Notes: a model not told the origin generated them from the letters alone. Counted from the stretch's first letter, positions 13,418 to 21,373 are shown. The stretch is 21,945 nucleotides of DNA from Candidatus Micrarchaeum sp. (GCA_020723045.1 DYJQ01000008.1:1-21945); one strand, 5' to 3'. Translations and numbers: made by a program.

Positions 13418-15472
13418 TCAACCCACCCTGCCGCTCAAAACCCTATGTGTCCTCACAGCCTTGCCGTCTACTGTCATCTCCCTGCCATCTGCAAGGAACC
13501 TGCCGTCTTTAACCTCAAGGTTCAGTGTTGCAAACTCATCTATAGTGATCTGTTCTCTATAACTGCACCGCCCATCTTTTGGGGCTACCTTATCCCCAAC
13601 CCTGCACCCTTCACAAAATATTACCTCGACATCATTGCCTGATACTGCAGCAAGCAGCATACCCTCTGACTTGATACCGCGCAGCACCGCGGGCTTGAGA
13701 TTCTTGACGAGTATAATCTTCCTGCCTATGAGCTCTTCAGGCTTGTAATACCGCGCAATACCCGAGACAATCTGCCTCTCACCATCACCCACCCTCACTC
13801 TCTCAACAAGCAGTTTATCCGCGTTGGGGTGCCTCTCAGCAGATACTATCTCACCAACTTCAAGGTCAACATTTTCTATGCCGAAATCGTGCATTTGCTG
13901 TGCCGCTTCAACGGTGTGCCTGCTTTCAGCCGCCGCCCTAATCTCCGTTATATCCATTTTTCTGAATATTGGCCTTGCATCGCTCAGCACATGACCGGCA
14001 GGGAGTGAGAATACCGCTACATCCTGCCACCTATTATTTCCCAATGCAATGTTGAGCTGTCTGAATATCTCCGTGCTCGCGGATGGGAGGTATGGTCCAA
14101 TCAGTATGCCAATATCCTTTACTTGATTGGCAAGTATGTAGAGTACCGTACCCGCCCTCTCCCTCTCGCTCTTTATCACCTTCCAAGGCTGGTTCTCCTG
14201 GAAATACTTATTGGCATTGCTGGAGTATTCCATAACCTCTGAAATCGCATCTTTAAGCCTAAACTGGTCGAGCAACTCTGTTATGTGCTCAAACGTCTCC
14301 CTCTGTTTTGAGATGAACTGCTCATCACTCTGTGTTAATCTTGCAGGTGCAGGAACCTTTCCATCAAAATTATTCTTTATGAACACCATCGTCCTGTTCA
14401 CGAGGTTGCCCACGTTTGCCACAAGCTCATTATTATTCTTCTCAACAAGCACTCTCTCCGAGAAATCGCCATCATCAAATGTTGATACCTCACTCAACAA
14501 ACAGTACCTGAGTGCATCACTCCCAAACCTCTCCGCAATACCAATGGGGTCTACGATATTGCCCAGCGACTTACTCATCTTCTGGCCTTCAACAGTGATA
14601 TAACCATGCACGAGAATATTCTTAGGCAGTGCAATGCCTGCGGAGAGCAGCATGGCTGGCCAGTATAGTGCATGAAACCGCAATATGCCCTTCCCGATCA
14701 CATGTACATCAGCCGGCCAGTACTTATTGAACGTCTCTTGATCAGAGCCATACCCTACCCCAGTGATATAAGTGCCAAGGGCATCAAACCATACGTACAT
14801 TACCTGGCTTGGGTCGCCGGGGACTGGTATGCCCCACCCGCGCGCCCTCTTCATTGACCGAGAGATGCTGAAATCCTTGAGCCCGCTGTGTATGAACTGC
14901 AACACCTCTTTCATACGCGATTCTGGGATTATCCTTAGTTGGCCGCTCGTTATCATCTCCTCAATTCTCTTCTGATATTTGGATAACCTGAAGAAATAAT
15001 TCTCCTCCTCAACCACTTCAGGGGCGCGCTTGTGCTCCGGGCATAGGCCATCCACAAGCTCGTGCTCTTCATAGAACGCCTCACACCCAACACAGTAAAG
15101 GCCCTTATAATTCTTCTTGTAGATGTCTCCAGACTTATTGCATAGCTCCCATATCTGCTGTACACCGCGCCTGTGCTCAGGGCTTGCGGATGTCCTCACA
15201 AAGTTTGTGTATGATAAGCCGAGCACATCAGCCATCTTCCTAAAGAGTACTGCATTCTCTTCGCATAACACTGCAGTGGCAATACCCTTTGCTTCTGCGG
15301 CCTGCACGTTCTTTAGACTGTTCTCATCCGCACCCGTTGTGAGCCGTACATCATCGCCCCTCGCCCTCCTATACCTTGCTATAACATCAGCCTGTACAAA
15401 CTCAAGTGCATGGCCGATGTGCGGTGCGGCATTTACGTATGGTATTGCGGTTGTGAGATAGTATTTTGACAT
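13418..15472 (-). CDS. metG: Methionyl-tRNA synthetase with C-terminal tRNA-binding (EMAPII-like) domain
   Basis: MetRS charges tRNA-Met. Counting from a GTG at 15481, HIGH is at 21-24, a single zinc knuckle (CVGC then CPEH) is at 130-150, and KMSKS is at 301-305. The anticodon-binding helical domain follows. The IPYVNAAPHIGHALEFVQADVIARY opening and single knuckle look more like bacterial MetRS than the two-knuckle archaeal form. A C-terminal OB-fold tRNA-binding domain starts near VDLEVGEIVSAERHPNADKL. It is followed by a roughly 40-residue tail resembling the extra subdomain of eukaryotic EMAPII. The start is ATG 15472, because GGTGA, overlapping the stop of the upstream NFACT gene, sits 5-6 nt before it, giving translational coupling. 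Confidence 0.93.
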   Translation of the reverse strand: MSKYYLTTAIPYVNAAPHIGHALEFVQADVIARYRRARGDDVRLTTGADENSLKNVQAAEAKGIATAVLCEENAVLFRKMADVLGLSYTNFVRTSASPEHRRGVQQIWELCNKSGDIYKKNYKGLYCVGCEAFYEEHELVDGLCPEHKRAPEVVEEENYFFRLSKYQKRIEEMITSGQLRIIPESRMKEVLQFIHSGLKDFSISRSMKRARGWGIPVPGDPSQVMYVWFDALGTYITGVGYGSDQETFNKYWPADVHVIGKGILRFHALYWPAMLLSAGIALPKNILVHGYITVEGQKMSKSLGNIVDPIGIAERFGSDALRYCLLSEVSTFDDGDFSERVLVEKNNNELVANVGNLVNRTMVFIKNNFDGKVPAPARLTQSDEQFISKQRETFEHITELLDQFRLKDAISEVMEYSSNANKYFQENQPWKVIKSERERAGTVLYILANQVKDIGILIGPYLPSASTEIFRQLNIALGNNRWQDVAVFSLPAGHVLSDARPIFRKMDITEIRAAAESRHTVEAAQQMHDFGIENVDLEVGEIVSAERHPNADKLLVERVRVGDGERQIVSGIARYYKPEELIGRKIILVKNLKPAVLRGIKSEGMLLAAVSGNDVEVIFCEGCRVGDKVAPKDGRCSYREQITIDEFATLNLEVKDGRFLADGREMTVDGKAVRTHRVLSGRVG

Positions 15473-15477
15473 CAATT

Positions 15478-16560
15478 TCACCGTATCCTGAACTTAAGGG
15501 CACCATTTACAAATGAGGCAGTGGGATTAATTTGTGATACCATCATATTTATTTCTTCGTTACTCCTCCCCTCCTTCTTCCATTGCCTGATGCTGGCCAC
15601 AAGCGCCTCAATCTCCGCATATCTCTCATAAATCCAGTCCCCAGCCCCCTTGTAGAAAGATGCCTCGCCCTCAAGTTCTGCAAGCCTCTCCTTCATCTTC
15701 TGGAGTGCAACCTCGCCCTTCACATCCACAACATCCTCTGCTGTGTGAAGCACGGGTTCATAGAATGCATCTATCATCTCAAGAACGGACGTGAACTCCT
15801 CCCTTTCATAACCCTCTCCATACTTTGAGAGAGCGCATACTGAATAATCAACGTTAGTGCCCTCCTTTTTATACACATAAAACCTGCCCTCACTGCACAC
15901 CGCTCTTACCGCTTCCACTATCCTCACTCTCTCCTCTGCGCTGGGCTCCTCTTTTGATTTTGGGTCTACACCCGCGCGTACCAGTGCCTCCTCTAAATAT
16001 TTGGGTGAGAGAGAGATTACGGAGAGCAGGCCTGCCATCAACGTCTTCTTGCCGTTCAGCCCTGCCATAGACTCATCCATATTGAGTGGCGATATTTTTG
16101 AGGGGGGCAGTTTGTAGGACACGCCTTTTCTGAGCTCCCTCTCCCTCCAGCTCTCGCTTCTGTAAATCAGGTCTATCATCCCTTCATGGCCACAAAATAT
16201 GATGTTGCCATTCGAAAAAAGCTCGATGATGAGCCTACACTCATCACCCTTGACATCAAGATTGAATATGATAATCCTCTCAAACCCGGGCTGTTCCACA
16301 CCCGTTACAATAGCATTCTCAACCCTCTTGCGCAGGGCCATGGTGAAGTTTGATGGCTGTTGCGGTGATGGGATATCGCGCTTGGTGAGTGTAGCATAAT
16401 CCGGCAGTTGGAAGATTAGTGTGTGTTTACCCTCTCGTGATGCGAACACAATCTTAAACAGAGCGCTCGTTATCTGGTATGCCTTGCTCACCCTGCCGCC
16501 GCCCAGCAGGCTGTTCAGCTCATCCACTGCATAACGGTATTCAAGGTCGGCCACTTGCAT
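15478..16560 (-). CDS. Truncated NFACT/RqcH (NEMF, Rqc2)-family protein
   Basis: Full-length archaeal RqcH/NEMF relatives (about 650 residues) bind stalled 50S subunits and tRNA in ribosome quality control. The N-terminal NFACT-N domain is recognisable: LEYRYAVDELNSLLGGGRVSKAYQI, FKIVFAS, MALRKRVENAIVTGVEQPGFERIIIF and LIIELFSNGNIIF. A helix-hairpin-helix-like part (about 170-215) and one coiled-coil arm (about 277-330) follow. The protein ends at about 360 residues after INPTASFVNGALKFRIR, just where NFACT-R would begin. The conserved Asp-Arg pair used for tRNA binding is Glu-Arg here. ATG 16560 is chosen over 16584 because a TATA box touches the latter. Its stop overlaps the metG ribosome-binding site. 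Confidence 0.8.
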   Translation of the reverse strand: MQVADLEYRYAVDELNSLLGGGRVSKAYQITSALFKIVFASREGKHTLIFQLPDYATLTKRDIPSPQQPSNFTMALRKRVENAIVTGVEQPGFERIIIFNLDVKGDECRLIIELFSNGNIIFCGHEGMIDLIYRSESWRERELRKGVSYKLPPSKISPLNMDESMAGLNGKKTLMAGLLSVISLSPKYLEEALVRAGVDPKSKEEPSAEERVRIVEAVRAVCSEGRFYVYKKEGTNVDYSVCALSKYGEGYEREEFTSVLEMIDAFYEPVLHTAEDVVDVKGEVALQKMKERLAELEGEASFYKGAGDWIYERYAEIEALVASIRQWKKEGRSNEEINMMVSQINPTASFVNGALKFRIR

Positions 16561-16583
16561 ATAAAAGAGAGTTTGGGACGTCA

Positions 16584-16594
16584 TATTTAAAAAT
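16584..16594. promoter_or_regulatory. Shared TATA box between NFACT and the repeat-containing gene
   Basis: TATTTAAAAAT has a symmetric TTTAAA core (16586-16591, centre 16588.5). The core is 28.5 nt from the minus-strand ATG at 16560 and 27.5 nt from the plus-strand ATG at 16616. Start codons are 55 nt apart. Both genes are predicted to be leaderless from this one box. Confidence 0.6.
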
Positions 16595-16615
16595 CATGGA
16601 AGAGATAGTTGGGTT

Positions 16616-17194
16616 ATGGCACTAGTTGCACAGCACAGGCCCGATAAGGAGAAACGCAGGCTTGCAGAAAAGTATGTGGAGGAAGTGCGTAAGGTTGAAT
16701 CACTCGGCACAATCATCTCGCACGGTATAAACACGATCACCGCGTTCATAATAGGAAAAGGGGAGGAGAAAGGGGCGGAGGAGAAACACAGGTTGGCGCA
16801 AGCGTATGTGGAGGAGGAGCGTAAGGTTGAATCACTCGGCACAATCATCTCGCACGGTATAAACACGATCACCGCGTTCATAATTGACAGCAGGGAGAAG
16901 AAGCGTGCAGAGGAAAGATTGGGGAGTGGGGTTGACTTGCACATAAAAAAGCTTGAGGCCGTGTACGACAGCAGTATAAGCCCGCTAGCCAGAAAGATAG
17001 TGGCTGAGGCTATTGAGGATGTAAAGAATATCTATGCTAGCGGCGTAATGGAGATTGAACGCATCTATGCCACGAGCGGCAAGGTTGAGCATAAAATTGC
17101 TTCATACAAAGAGGTTGAGACAACTACTATCGAGCAGATGGAGGGGGCTGTCGCAATGGCCAGAAGGGAAATAGAGAGGATTAGGAGTGCATAA
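16616..17194 (+). CDS. Unknown helical protein with a 44-residue internal repeat
   Basis: I do not recognise a family. The 192-residue protein begins with two repeat units of 44-residue period (about 15-58 and 59-102). Each has a charged helix (RLAEKYVEEVRKVESL or RLAQAYVEEERKVESL) followed by an uncharged hydrophobic stretch GTIISHGINTITAFII and a lysine/glutamate-rich linker. The remaining half (103-192) is predicted to be long charged helices, probably coiled coil. The hydrophobic stretches are short for membrane spans (16 residues) but could be membrane-dipping or packing helices. There is no signal peptide or catalytic motif. The ATG at 16616 is predicted to be leaderless. The gene is divergent from the NFACT gene and convergent with trm5. 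Confidence 0.7.
   Translation: MALVAQHRPDKEKRRLAEKYVEEVRKVESLGTIISHGINTITAFIIGKGEEKGAEEKHRLAQAYVEEERKVESLGTIISHGINTITAFIIDSREKKRAEERLGSGVDLHIKKLEAVYDSSISPLARKIVAEAIEDVKNIYASGVMEIERIYATSGKVEHKIASYKEVETTTIEQMEGAVAMARREIERIRSA
16687..16752 (+). repeat. 66-bp perfect direct repeat, copy 1
   Basis: These bases are identical to 16819-16884 and encode residues 25-46 of the unknown protein (RKVESLGTIISH onward). The period is 132 bp. The 33 bases just before it match the other copy at only about 25 of 33 positions. Confidence 0.9.
16819..16884 (+). repeat. 66-bp perfect direct repeat, copy 2
   Basis: These bases are identical to 16687-16752, including every synonymous position, and encode residues 69-90. 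The linker sequences on the far sides of the two copies differ strongly. Confidence 0.9.
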
Positions 17195-17219
17195 ATGAGG
17201 GTTTGCGGTGAGAATGTCC

Positions 17220-18215
17220 TTATTCCAGCACCTTTATGTCAAAAACAAACTGGTCCACTTCGGGCGAGTACGTCCTCACCCTACGGCTGTAGATTATTTC
17301 AGCGGGCCTGCCAAGCAGTCTTAGTATCTCCTGTTCGAGCGCGCCCAATTTTCCTTTTTCGCAGAATGCATACACGTGTATTATACATCCTTTTTTAGCA
17401 GTGTGTACAACATACGGAAGAAAGCTTATCGCATCTTTAGGGAGTGGCATTATTATACGGTCAGCCCACTGATGAAACCTCTTTTCCTTGAGGATTTCCC
17501 GCACATCCCCACACAGGGCCGTAACCCTCCCGCCCACCTTATTCAACTCTATATTCTTGAGTGCATACTTATGGCCTTCAGGGTTTATCTCAATAGAGTA
17601 TGCATGCACGTTCTTCTTACGCGCGATCACGATGGGGAATGGTGCAACACCGCCAAAGAGCGCAAGTATATTCTCGCCATCACGCACCTGCCTTGCTATG
17701 CGGAGCCGCTCATACGACAGGCGGGGCGAAAAATAGGCTTTTGACACATCAACAACAAACCTCGCACCATGCTCCCTGTGTAATGTTTCCGTCCTCTTCT
17801 CGCCTGCAAGCCATCTCACGCCACGTATTCTATACTCCCCGTGCACACCGCTATCCTTTGCGAATACACACTTGAGGTTCTTGTGCAATTTCAGGAGCGT
17901 CTCGCCAATCTCATTCTCTCTATCGCGAAGGCCATCAGGGATCTCTATCACCGCAATATCGCCGATTACGTCATAGGCCCTAACGCTGTCATCTCCAAGA
18001 GCATCCCGTAGGCTGTGCGGCCCCCTCCTCCGCTTTTTCATTTCACGTTCAATCATTTCATTATCTGCAGGCAATTCGTGCATATCGCTTGCCACGGGAA
18101 TGTAGACATATTTCTCATCACTCTCAATAAGATAATCCTTGCTTATTATGTTCTCTGCCGCCAGTCTTCGTCTTACCTCTTCGGCATCCCTCTTGAGTAC
18201 TTTCACAACCCGCAT
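17220..18215 (-). CDS. trm5: Trm5-type tRNA (guanine37-N1)-methyltransferase
   Basis: Trm5 makes m1G37 next to the anticodon and prevents frameshifting. The 331-residue protein has the N-terminal D1 tRNA-elbow domain, a middle region with AYDVIGDIAVIEIP, and the class I core. The core carries TETLHREHGARFVVDVSKAYFSPRLSYERLRIA, LALFGGVAPFPIVIA (SAM loop), SIEINPEGHKYALKNIELN and IIMPLPKDAISFL (catalytic loop; many relatives have NLP where this has PLP). A C-terminal strand ends FVFDIKVLE. The reading frame opens at GTG 18218, but the ATG at 18215 is better placed after GGTG. The start overlaps the hjc stop codon region, so the pair is translationally coupled. Confidence 0.9.
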   Translation of the reverse strand: MRVVKVLKRDAEEVRRRLAAENIISKDYLIESDEKYVYIPVASDMHELPADNEMIEREMKKRRRGPHSLRDALGDDSVRAYDVIGDIAVIEIPDGLRDRENEIGETLLKLHKNLKCVFAKDSGVHGEYRIRGVRWLAGEKRTETLHREHGARFVVDVSKAYFSPRLSYERLRIARQVRDGENILALFGGVAPFPIVIARKKNVHAYSIEINPEGHKYALKNIELNKVGGRVTALCGDVREILKEKRFHQWADRIIMPLPKDAISFLPYVVHTAKKGCIIHVYAFCEKGKLGALEQEILRLLGRPAEIIYSRRVRTYSPEVDQFVFDIKVLE

Positions 18216-18217
18216 CA

Positions 18218-18598
18218 CTACACCAAGTTATCAATCGTCCTGTTTATGAGTTGTGCCTTCTCCAACGTGATAACGGCCTTCTCCCCCATCTCTGCCGGCC
18301 TTATGAAAAGCCAGCCCTTGTGAGGGATGCGCCAGGCAATGTATGCGGAGACGCTGGTCTTCTCCTCCCACTCCTTCAACAGCGTATACTGCCCTTCACG
18401 TAAACGCAGGTGTTTGCTGTTCCACGCCTTGCACTCAAACACGTATGATTCATTCTTTCTGAATGCGAGGAGGTCTGGTGCGGTTGTGTAAACACCTGAA
18501 CCCGCGGCCCTTACGACCATATACCCCCTCTTTACAAGCAAGTCTGCCAACTCTCTCTCAAACCTTGCGCCTTTTGAGTAGCTGTTCTTCAATGCCAC
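18218..18598 (-). CDS. hjc: Archaeal Holliday junction resolvase Hjc
   Basis: Hjc is a dimeric PD-(D/E)XK nuclease that cuts four-way DNA junctions. The 126-residue protein shows the family pattern: KGARFERELADLLVKRGYMVVRAAGSG (9-35) with catalytic E14, PDLLAF with D42, and VFECKAW with E55 and K57. Length is typical. The start is a GTG at 18598; a TATA box at 18617-18628 is centred about 26 nt upstream, so the mRNA is probably leaderless even with GTG. It forms a coupled operon with trm5, whose start overlaps its stop. Holliday junction resolution complements the Mre11-like and RecJ-like nucleases in the window. Confidence 0.92.
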   Translation of the reverse strand: MALKNSYSKGARFERELADLLVKRGYMVVRAAGSGVYTTAPDLLAFRKNESYVFECKAWNSKHLRLREGQYTLLKEWEEKTSVSAYIAWRIPHKGWLFIRPAEMGEKAVITLEKAQLINRTIDNLV

Positions 18599-18616
18599 AA
18601 GGGATAGTTAGGATGG

Positions 18617-18628
18617 CTAAATATAAAA
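18617..18628 (-). promoter_or_regulatory. TATA box of the hjc-trm5 operon
   Basis: The minus strand reads TTTTATATTTAG, centred about 25-26 nt before the GTG start at 18598, which points to a leaderless GTG-initiated transcript. Confidence 0.55.
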
Positions 18629-18652
18629 GTGGATAACGAGGCTGGCCTGAGA

Positions 18653-19897
18653 CTACTGGTACTTTGGCGGTATCACTTGTTTTGCTTCGATTATCCTATC
18701 GCCCACTATGGAAACCTCAAAATCTGCAAATGCAAGCCTATTCAACGCTGTGCCCACAGGTACCCACACATTCAACTCCATACTATCCACGTCATAACTC
18801 TTTCCCTTAACATTGACGTTTACACCGCCTGTGGTCGCATTCGAAAGCCTATAAACATCGCTAGAGATGGGTGTGTATGGGAGGGTGAGTGCGGCCACTG
18901 CATCGGATTCGTTCCCATCAAAATCAAATGTAATCATGAGGAGTGGCGGGGAGAATGAGAGTGAGGCCGTGCCATTCGTAACATTGGCTACTGCACTGCC
19001 CACTTCATCCTCAGTGTACGAATAGTTGCTGTAGAATACTATCTTGTTCAACTGCACTACCTTAAGGCCCGGCAGGAGCACGTGCAATGCAGCGGACTCC
19101 CCGCTTTTGAGTGTCCTGTTGGCGTACACGGTGTCATCACGTATGTAATTTAAAGTTATATTCCTTGCCCCTAATGTATTCAACGATTCATTTAATCTCG
19201 CTATCTCGTTTTCCACACCCACCCTATCGTGCCAATTGAAGTAGAGCCTCGCATGATACTTATTATAAAATGCATTAACCTCAACGGGCAGTTGCACCAT
19301 TTCCTGGACGGCCAGTGGTGTAAGCTTGGCACCCACAACCTTGCCGTTCATGAGCTGTACAAGTGCATTGAAGAAGAGGCGCTCGCCGTTCGGGTATGGC
19401 CTTGCAACGGTTATCCTGCTCTTGGGTATTGTTGCATTCACAATGCCGTTCTGTGTCTGGAACTTAACCTCGCCATCACTGTATACGTATGCCTCGAGAA
19501 GCATTGTGACGTTGGGGCCGAGTGCAAGTATGTTGCTTGCAACCTCATACGTATAATCCCCCTTTGAGAGCGCTATCGTCTCATAGCTGGGGTTTGATGT
19601 GTCAATATAGAGTATGGTGCCATTCTGCTGGAGTTGCTGTAAGTACTCGCGCGCTTGGCTGCTAAGCCCACTCACGCGTATCACGGGCGAGTATGAATCT
19701 ATGATGAGTGCAACCTTGGCCGTACCCATCGTGACGTTTTCCTCGCTCAGTGTTCCATCAGATGATGGTGTAGTTGCGGGTATGTTTTTATGCACAGCCC
19801 CGCTATACCACGTCGCCAGCGTGGAAAGTATGAATGCAAGCGCGGTTATTATAACGATTGCTTGTATGAATTGCGCACGCGTAAAGTTGACTTTCAT
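18653..19897 (-). CDS. Membrane-anchored extracytoplasmic protein, unknown function
   Basis: I do not recognise this 414-residue protein. It has one N-terminal hydrophobic segment (about 9-30, FIQAIVIITALAFILSTLATWY) preceded by basic residues, consistent with a signal anchor. A threonine-, serine- and proline-rich spacer follows, then a beta-rich domain with many N-x-S/T sequons (for example NVT, NGT, NAT, NES, NIT, NRT, NYS). These fit an N-glycosylated surface protein. There is no cysteine in the large domain and no hydrophobic C-terminus. The open frame begins at TTG 19906, but ATG 19897 lies 27 nt from a TATA box and is probably leaderless. It precedes hjc on the same strand with a 54-nt gap holding the hjc promoter. 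Confidence 0.75.
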   Translation of the reverse strand: MKVNFTRAQFIQAIVIITALAFILSTLATWYSGAVHKNIPATTPSSDGTLSEENVTMGTAKVALIIDSYSPVIRVSGLSSQAREYLQQLQQNGTILYIDTSNPSYETIALSKGDYTYEVASNILALGPNVTMLLEAYVYSDGEVKFQTQNGIVNATIPKSRITVARPYPNGERLFFNALVQLMNGKVVGAKLTPLAVQEMVQLPVEVNAFYNKYHARLYFNWHDRVGVENEIARLNESLNTLGARNITLNYIRDDTVYANRTLKSGESAALHVLLPGLKVVQLNKIVFYSNYSYTEDEVGSAVANVTNGTASLSFSPPLLMITFDFDGNESDAVAALTLPYTPISSDVYRLSNATTGGVNVNVKGKSYDVDSMELNVWVPVGTALNRLAFADFEVSIVGDRIIEAKQVIPPKYQ

Positions 19898-19919
19898 AGC
19901 AACCAATTGAGAAAAAAAC

Positions 19920-19929
19920 CTTTAAAACT
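19920..19929 (-). promoter_or_regulatory. TATA box of the surface-protein gene
   Basis: The minus strand reads AGTTTTAAAG, centred about 27 nt before the ATG at 19897. It supports that ATG over the TTG at 19906. Confidence 0.55.
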
Positions 19930-19976
19930 GTTCACATACTCATATACGCCAAACACTAACAGAGAGGTAATTGGAC

Positions 19977-20645
19977 ATGGCAGTTGAGAATGGAGATATC
20001 GTAAAGATAGAATATTCTGCGTATGTGAAGTCTAGCGGCCAGCTCATCGATACCACTGATGAGAAGAAGGCAAAGGATGCGGGCCTGTTCGAAGAAAAGA
20101 AGAAGTATGGGCCGGTTGTGCTGAATGTGGGAGCTGGTGATGTGCTCAAGGGTGTTGATGAGGGGCTTGTGGGGCTCAAGGAAGGCGAGTCAAAGGAGCT
20201 TGAAATCCAGCCAGAAAAAGCATTCGGCCAGAGGAATGAGGAGTTGGTGCGCATCATACCGTTGAGCCAGTTCAGAAAAGCGAATATCAACCCCGTGCCC
20301 GGCCAGGTGATTAACATAGACAACATGCCTGCATCCATAAGGGCTGTTAACAGTGGGAGGGTTGTTGTTGACTTTAATCATCCACTTGCGGGCGCACCGC
20401 TCAGATATGAAATAAAAATGCTCAAAGATGCCAAAACACTCCAGGAAAAGGCCATACTGCTTTCCGAGAAGTATGAGATGAAATGCGATGTGGATGTAAA
20501 AGGGGATGGGGTTGAGGTCAACCTTGGAAGCAATAAATACGACGAGAAGAGGGCTAGGGATTCGGCTGCGGTGGCGCTTTTGGCAAAGGAGCTTAAGAAA
20601 TTGGGTGCAAAAAAGGTTTCATTCAAGGGCGAGTGGGAGCTCTAA
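19977..20645 (+). CDS. Long-type FKBP peptidyl-prolyl cis-trans isomerase
   Basis: An archaeal FKBP26/SlyD-like chaperone that catalyses prolyl isomerisation during folding. The 222-residue protein has a split FKBP domain (GDIVKIEYSAYVKSSGQLIDTT, VLKGVDEGLVGLKEGESKELEIQPEKAFG). The insert-in-flap chaperone domain follows (about 80-125) up to VVVDFNHPLAGAPLRYEIKML, which closes the fold. A C-terminal domain of about 70 residues typical of the archaeal long form completes it. The ATG at 19977 follows AGAGGTAAT, a good ribosome-binding site at normal spacing, so this gene has a leader. It is soluble and therefore cytoplasmic. It converges with the UMP kinase gene; the oligo-T at 20662-20667 probably ends the transcript. 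Confidence 0.92.
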   Translation: MAVENGDIVKIEYSAYVKSSGQLIDTTDEKKAKDAGLFEEKKKYGPVVLNVGAGDVLKGVDEGLVGLKEGESKELEIQPEKAFGQRNEELVRIIPLSQFRKANINPVPGQVINIDNMPASIRAVNSGRVVVDFNHPLAGAPLRYEIKMLKDAKTLQEKAILLSEKYEMKCDVDVKGDGVEVNLGSNKYDEKRARDSAAVALLAKELKKLGAKKVSFKGEWEL

Positions 20646-20661
20646 TAAAAATAATCTCTTG

Positions 20662-20667
20662 TTTTTT
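20662..20667 (+). terminator. Oligo-T terminator after the FKBP gene
   Basis: Six consecutive T lie 17 nt past the FKBP stop codon, just before the convergent pyrH stop. No hairpin is needed for archaeal termination. Confidence 0.5.
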
Positions 20668-20671
20668 CAAT

Positions 20672-21373
20672 TTATGCCAAAGATGATGGAGTAACTACTG
20701 TGCCACCGTGTCTTTTGCCGAGAATTGCATTCTCCAAGTCTTTGAGGTTCTTCCCACTCACAAAGTGCGCCTCAATCCCAGAACGGGCCAGCAGTTTGCA
20801 GGCCAGCATATCAAACACGAAATTCTCACCCGCCTTTCTCGTATCATTCTCTGCGGCCATCGCAACCAGTGCGTCCACACTCATCCTTGAGATCTTCCTT
20901 GCACCCTTATTCTTGCGCGGGTTAGCAGTATATATTGCATCTACATTGCTCACGTTCACAACCCTCCTCGACCCCACCCTCTCAGCCAGCAGGACAGCAT
21001 CACTATCAGTTGTAATACCGGGGAGCGTACCCCCCATAACTACAAAATCATTCGTCTCGAGCGCCTGTGCCGCCTCATCAAACGTCTTGGGCAAAGTCTT
21101 GTACGCCCTATCGTGGAGTACTGCAAGGATGAGGTATGCATTCTGCCACGTGCTCATTATGGCTGCCTGGTCTGCGAGAAATTCGTTATTTACGATCTTT
21201 TTCATTGCGCGTGCATACAGACGGGCCGCCGCACCTCCCCCAGTAACTATTGCAAACTTGTACTTGTTTGCATGCTTGCGCAGTAAGGCCGCCACGCGCT
21301 TTATATAATCAACATCGGGTTCGCCCGGCACCATGAGGCTCCCGCCTATTGAGAGGGTTATTACCTGCTTCAT
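20672..21373 (-). CDS. pyrH: Archaeal UMP kinase
   Basis: UMP kinase phosphorylates UMP to UDP in pyrimidine synthesis. The 233-residue protein is an amino acid kinase fold: VITLSIGGSLMVPGEPDVDYI opens it, then KFAIVTGGGAAARLYARAM (nucleotide and UMP site). FVVMGGTLPGITTDSDAVLLAE is the UMP-binding segment, and VVNVSNVDAIYTANPRKNKGARKISRMS the ATP side. VSGKNLKDLENAILGKRHGGTVV ends the core. This is the archaeal form, about 225-235 residues. The frame opens at TTG 21394, but ATG 21373 is 27 nt from a TATA box at 21395-21404, giving a leaderless mRNA and the conserved start KQVITLSIGGS. UDP made here can feed ribonucleotide reductase products if the divergent gene is RNR. Confidence 0.93.
   Translation of the reverse strand: MKQVITLSIGGSLMVPGEPDVDYIKRVAALLRKHANKYKFAIVTGGGAAARLYARAMKKIVNNEFLADQAAIMSTWQNAYLILAVLHDRAYKTLPKTFDEAAQALETNDFVVMGGTLPGITTDSDAVLLAERVGSRRVVNVSNVDAIYTANPRKNKGARKISRMSVDALVAMAAENDTRKAGENFVFDMLACKLLARSGIEAHFVSGKNLKDLENAILGKRHGGTVVTPSSLA

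Noticed and set aside
16594..16944. Minus-strand frame with an internal peptide repeat opposite the unknown repeat gene
   Set aside because: It is the antisense reading of the 66-bp DNA repeat. It has no promoter or ribosome-binding site, and the plus frame has a well-placed TATA box.
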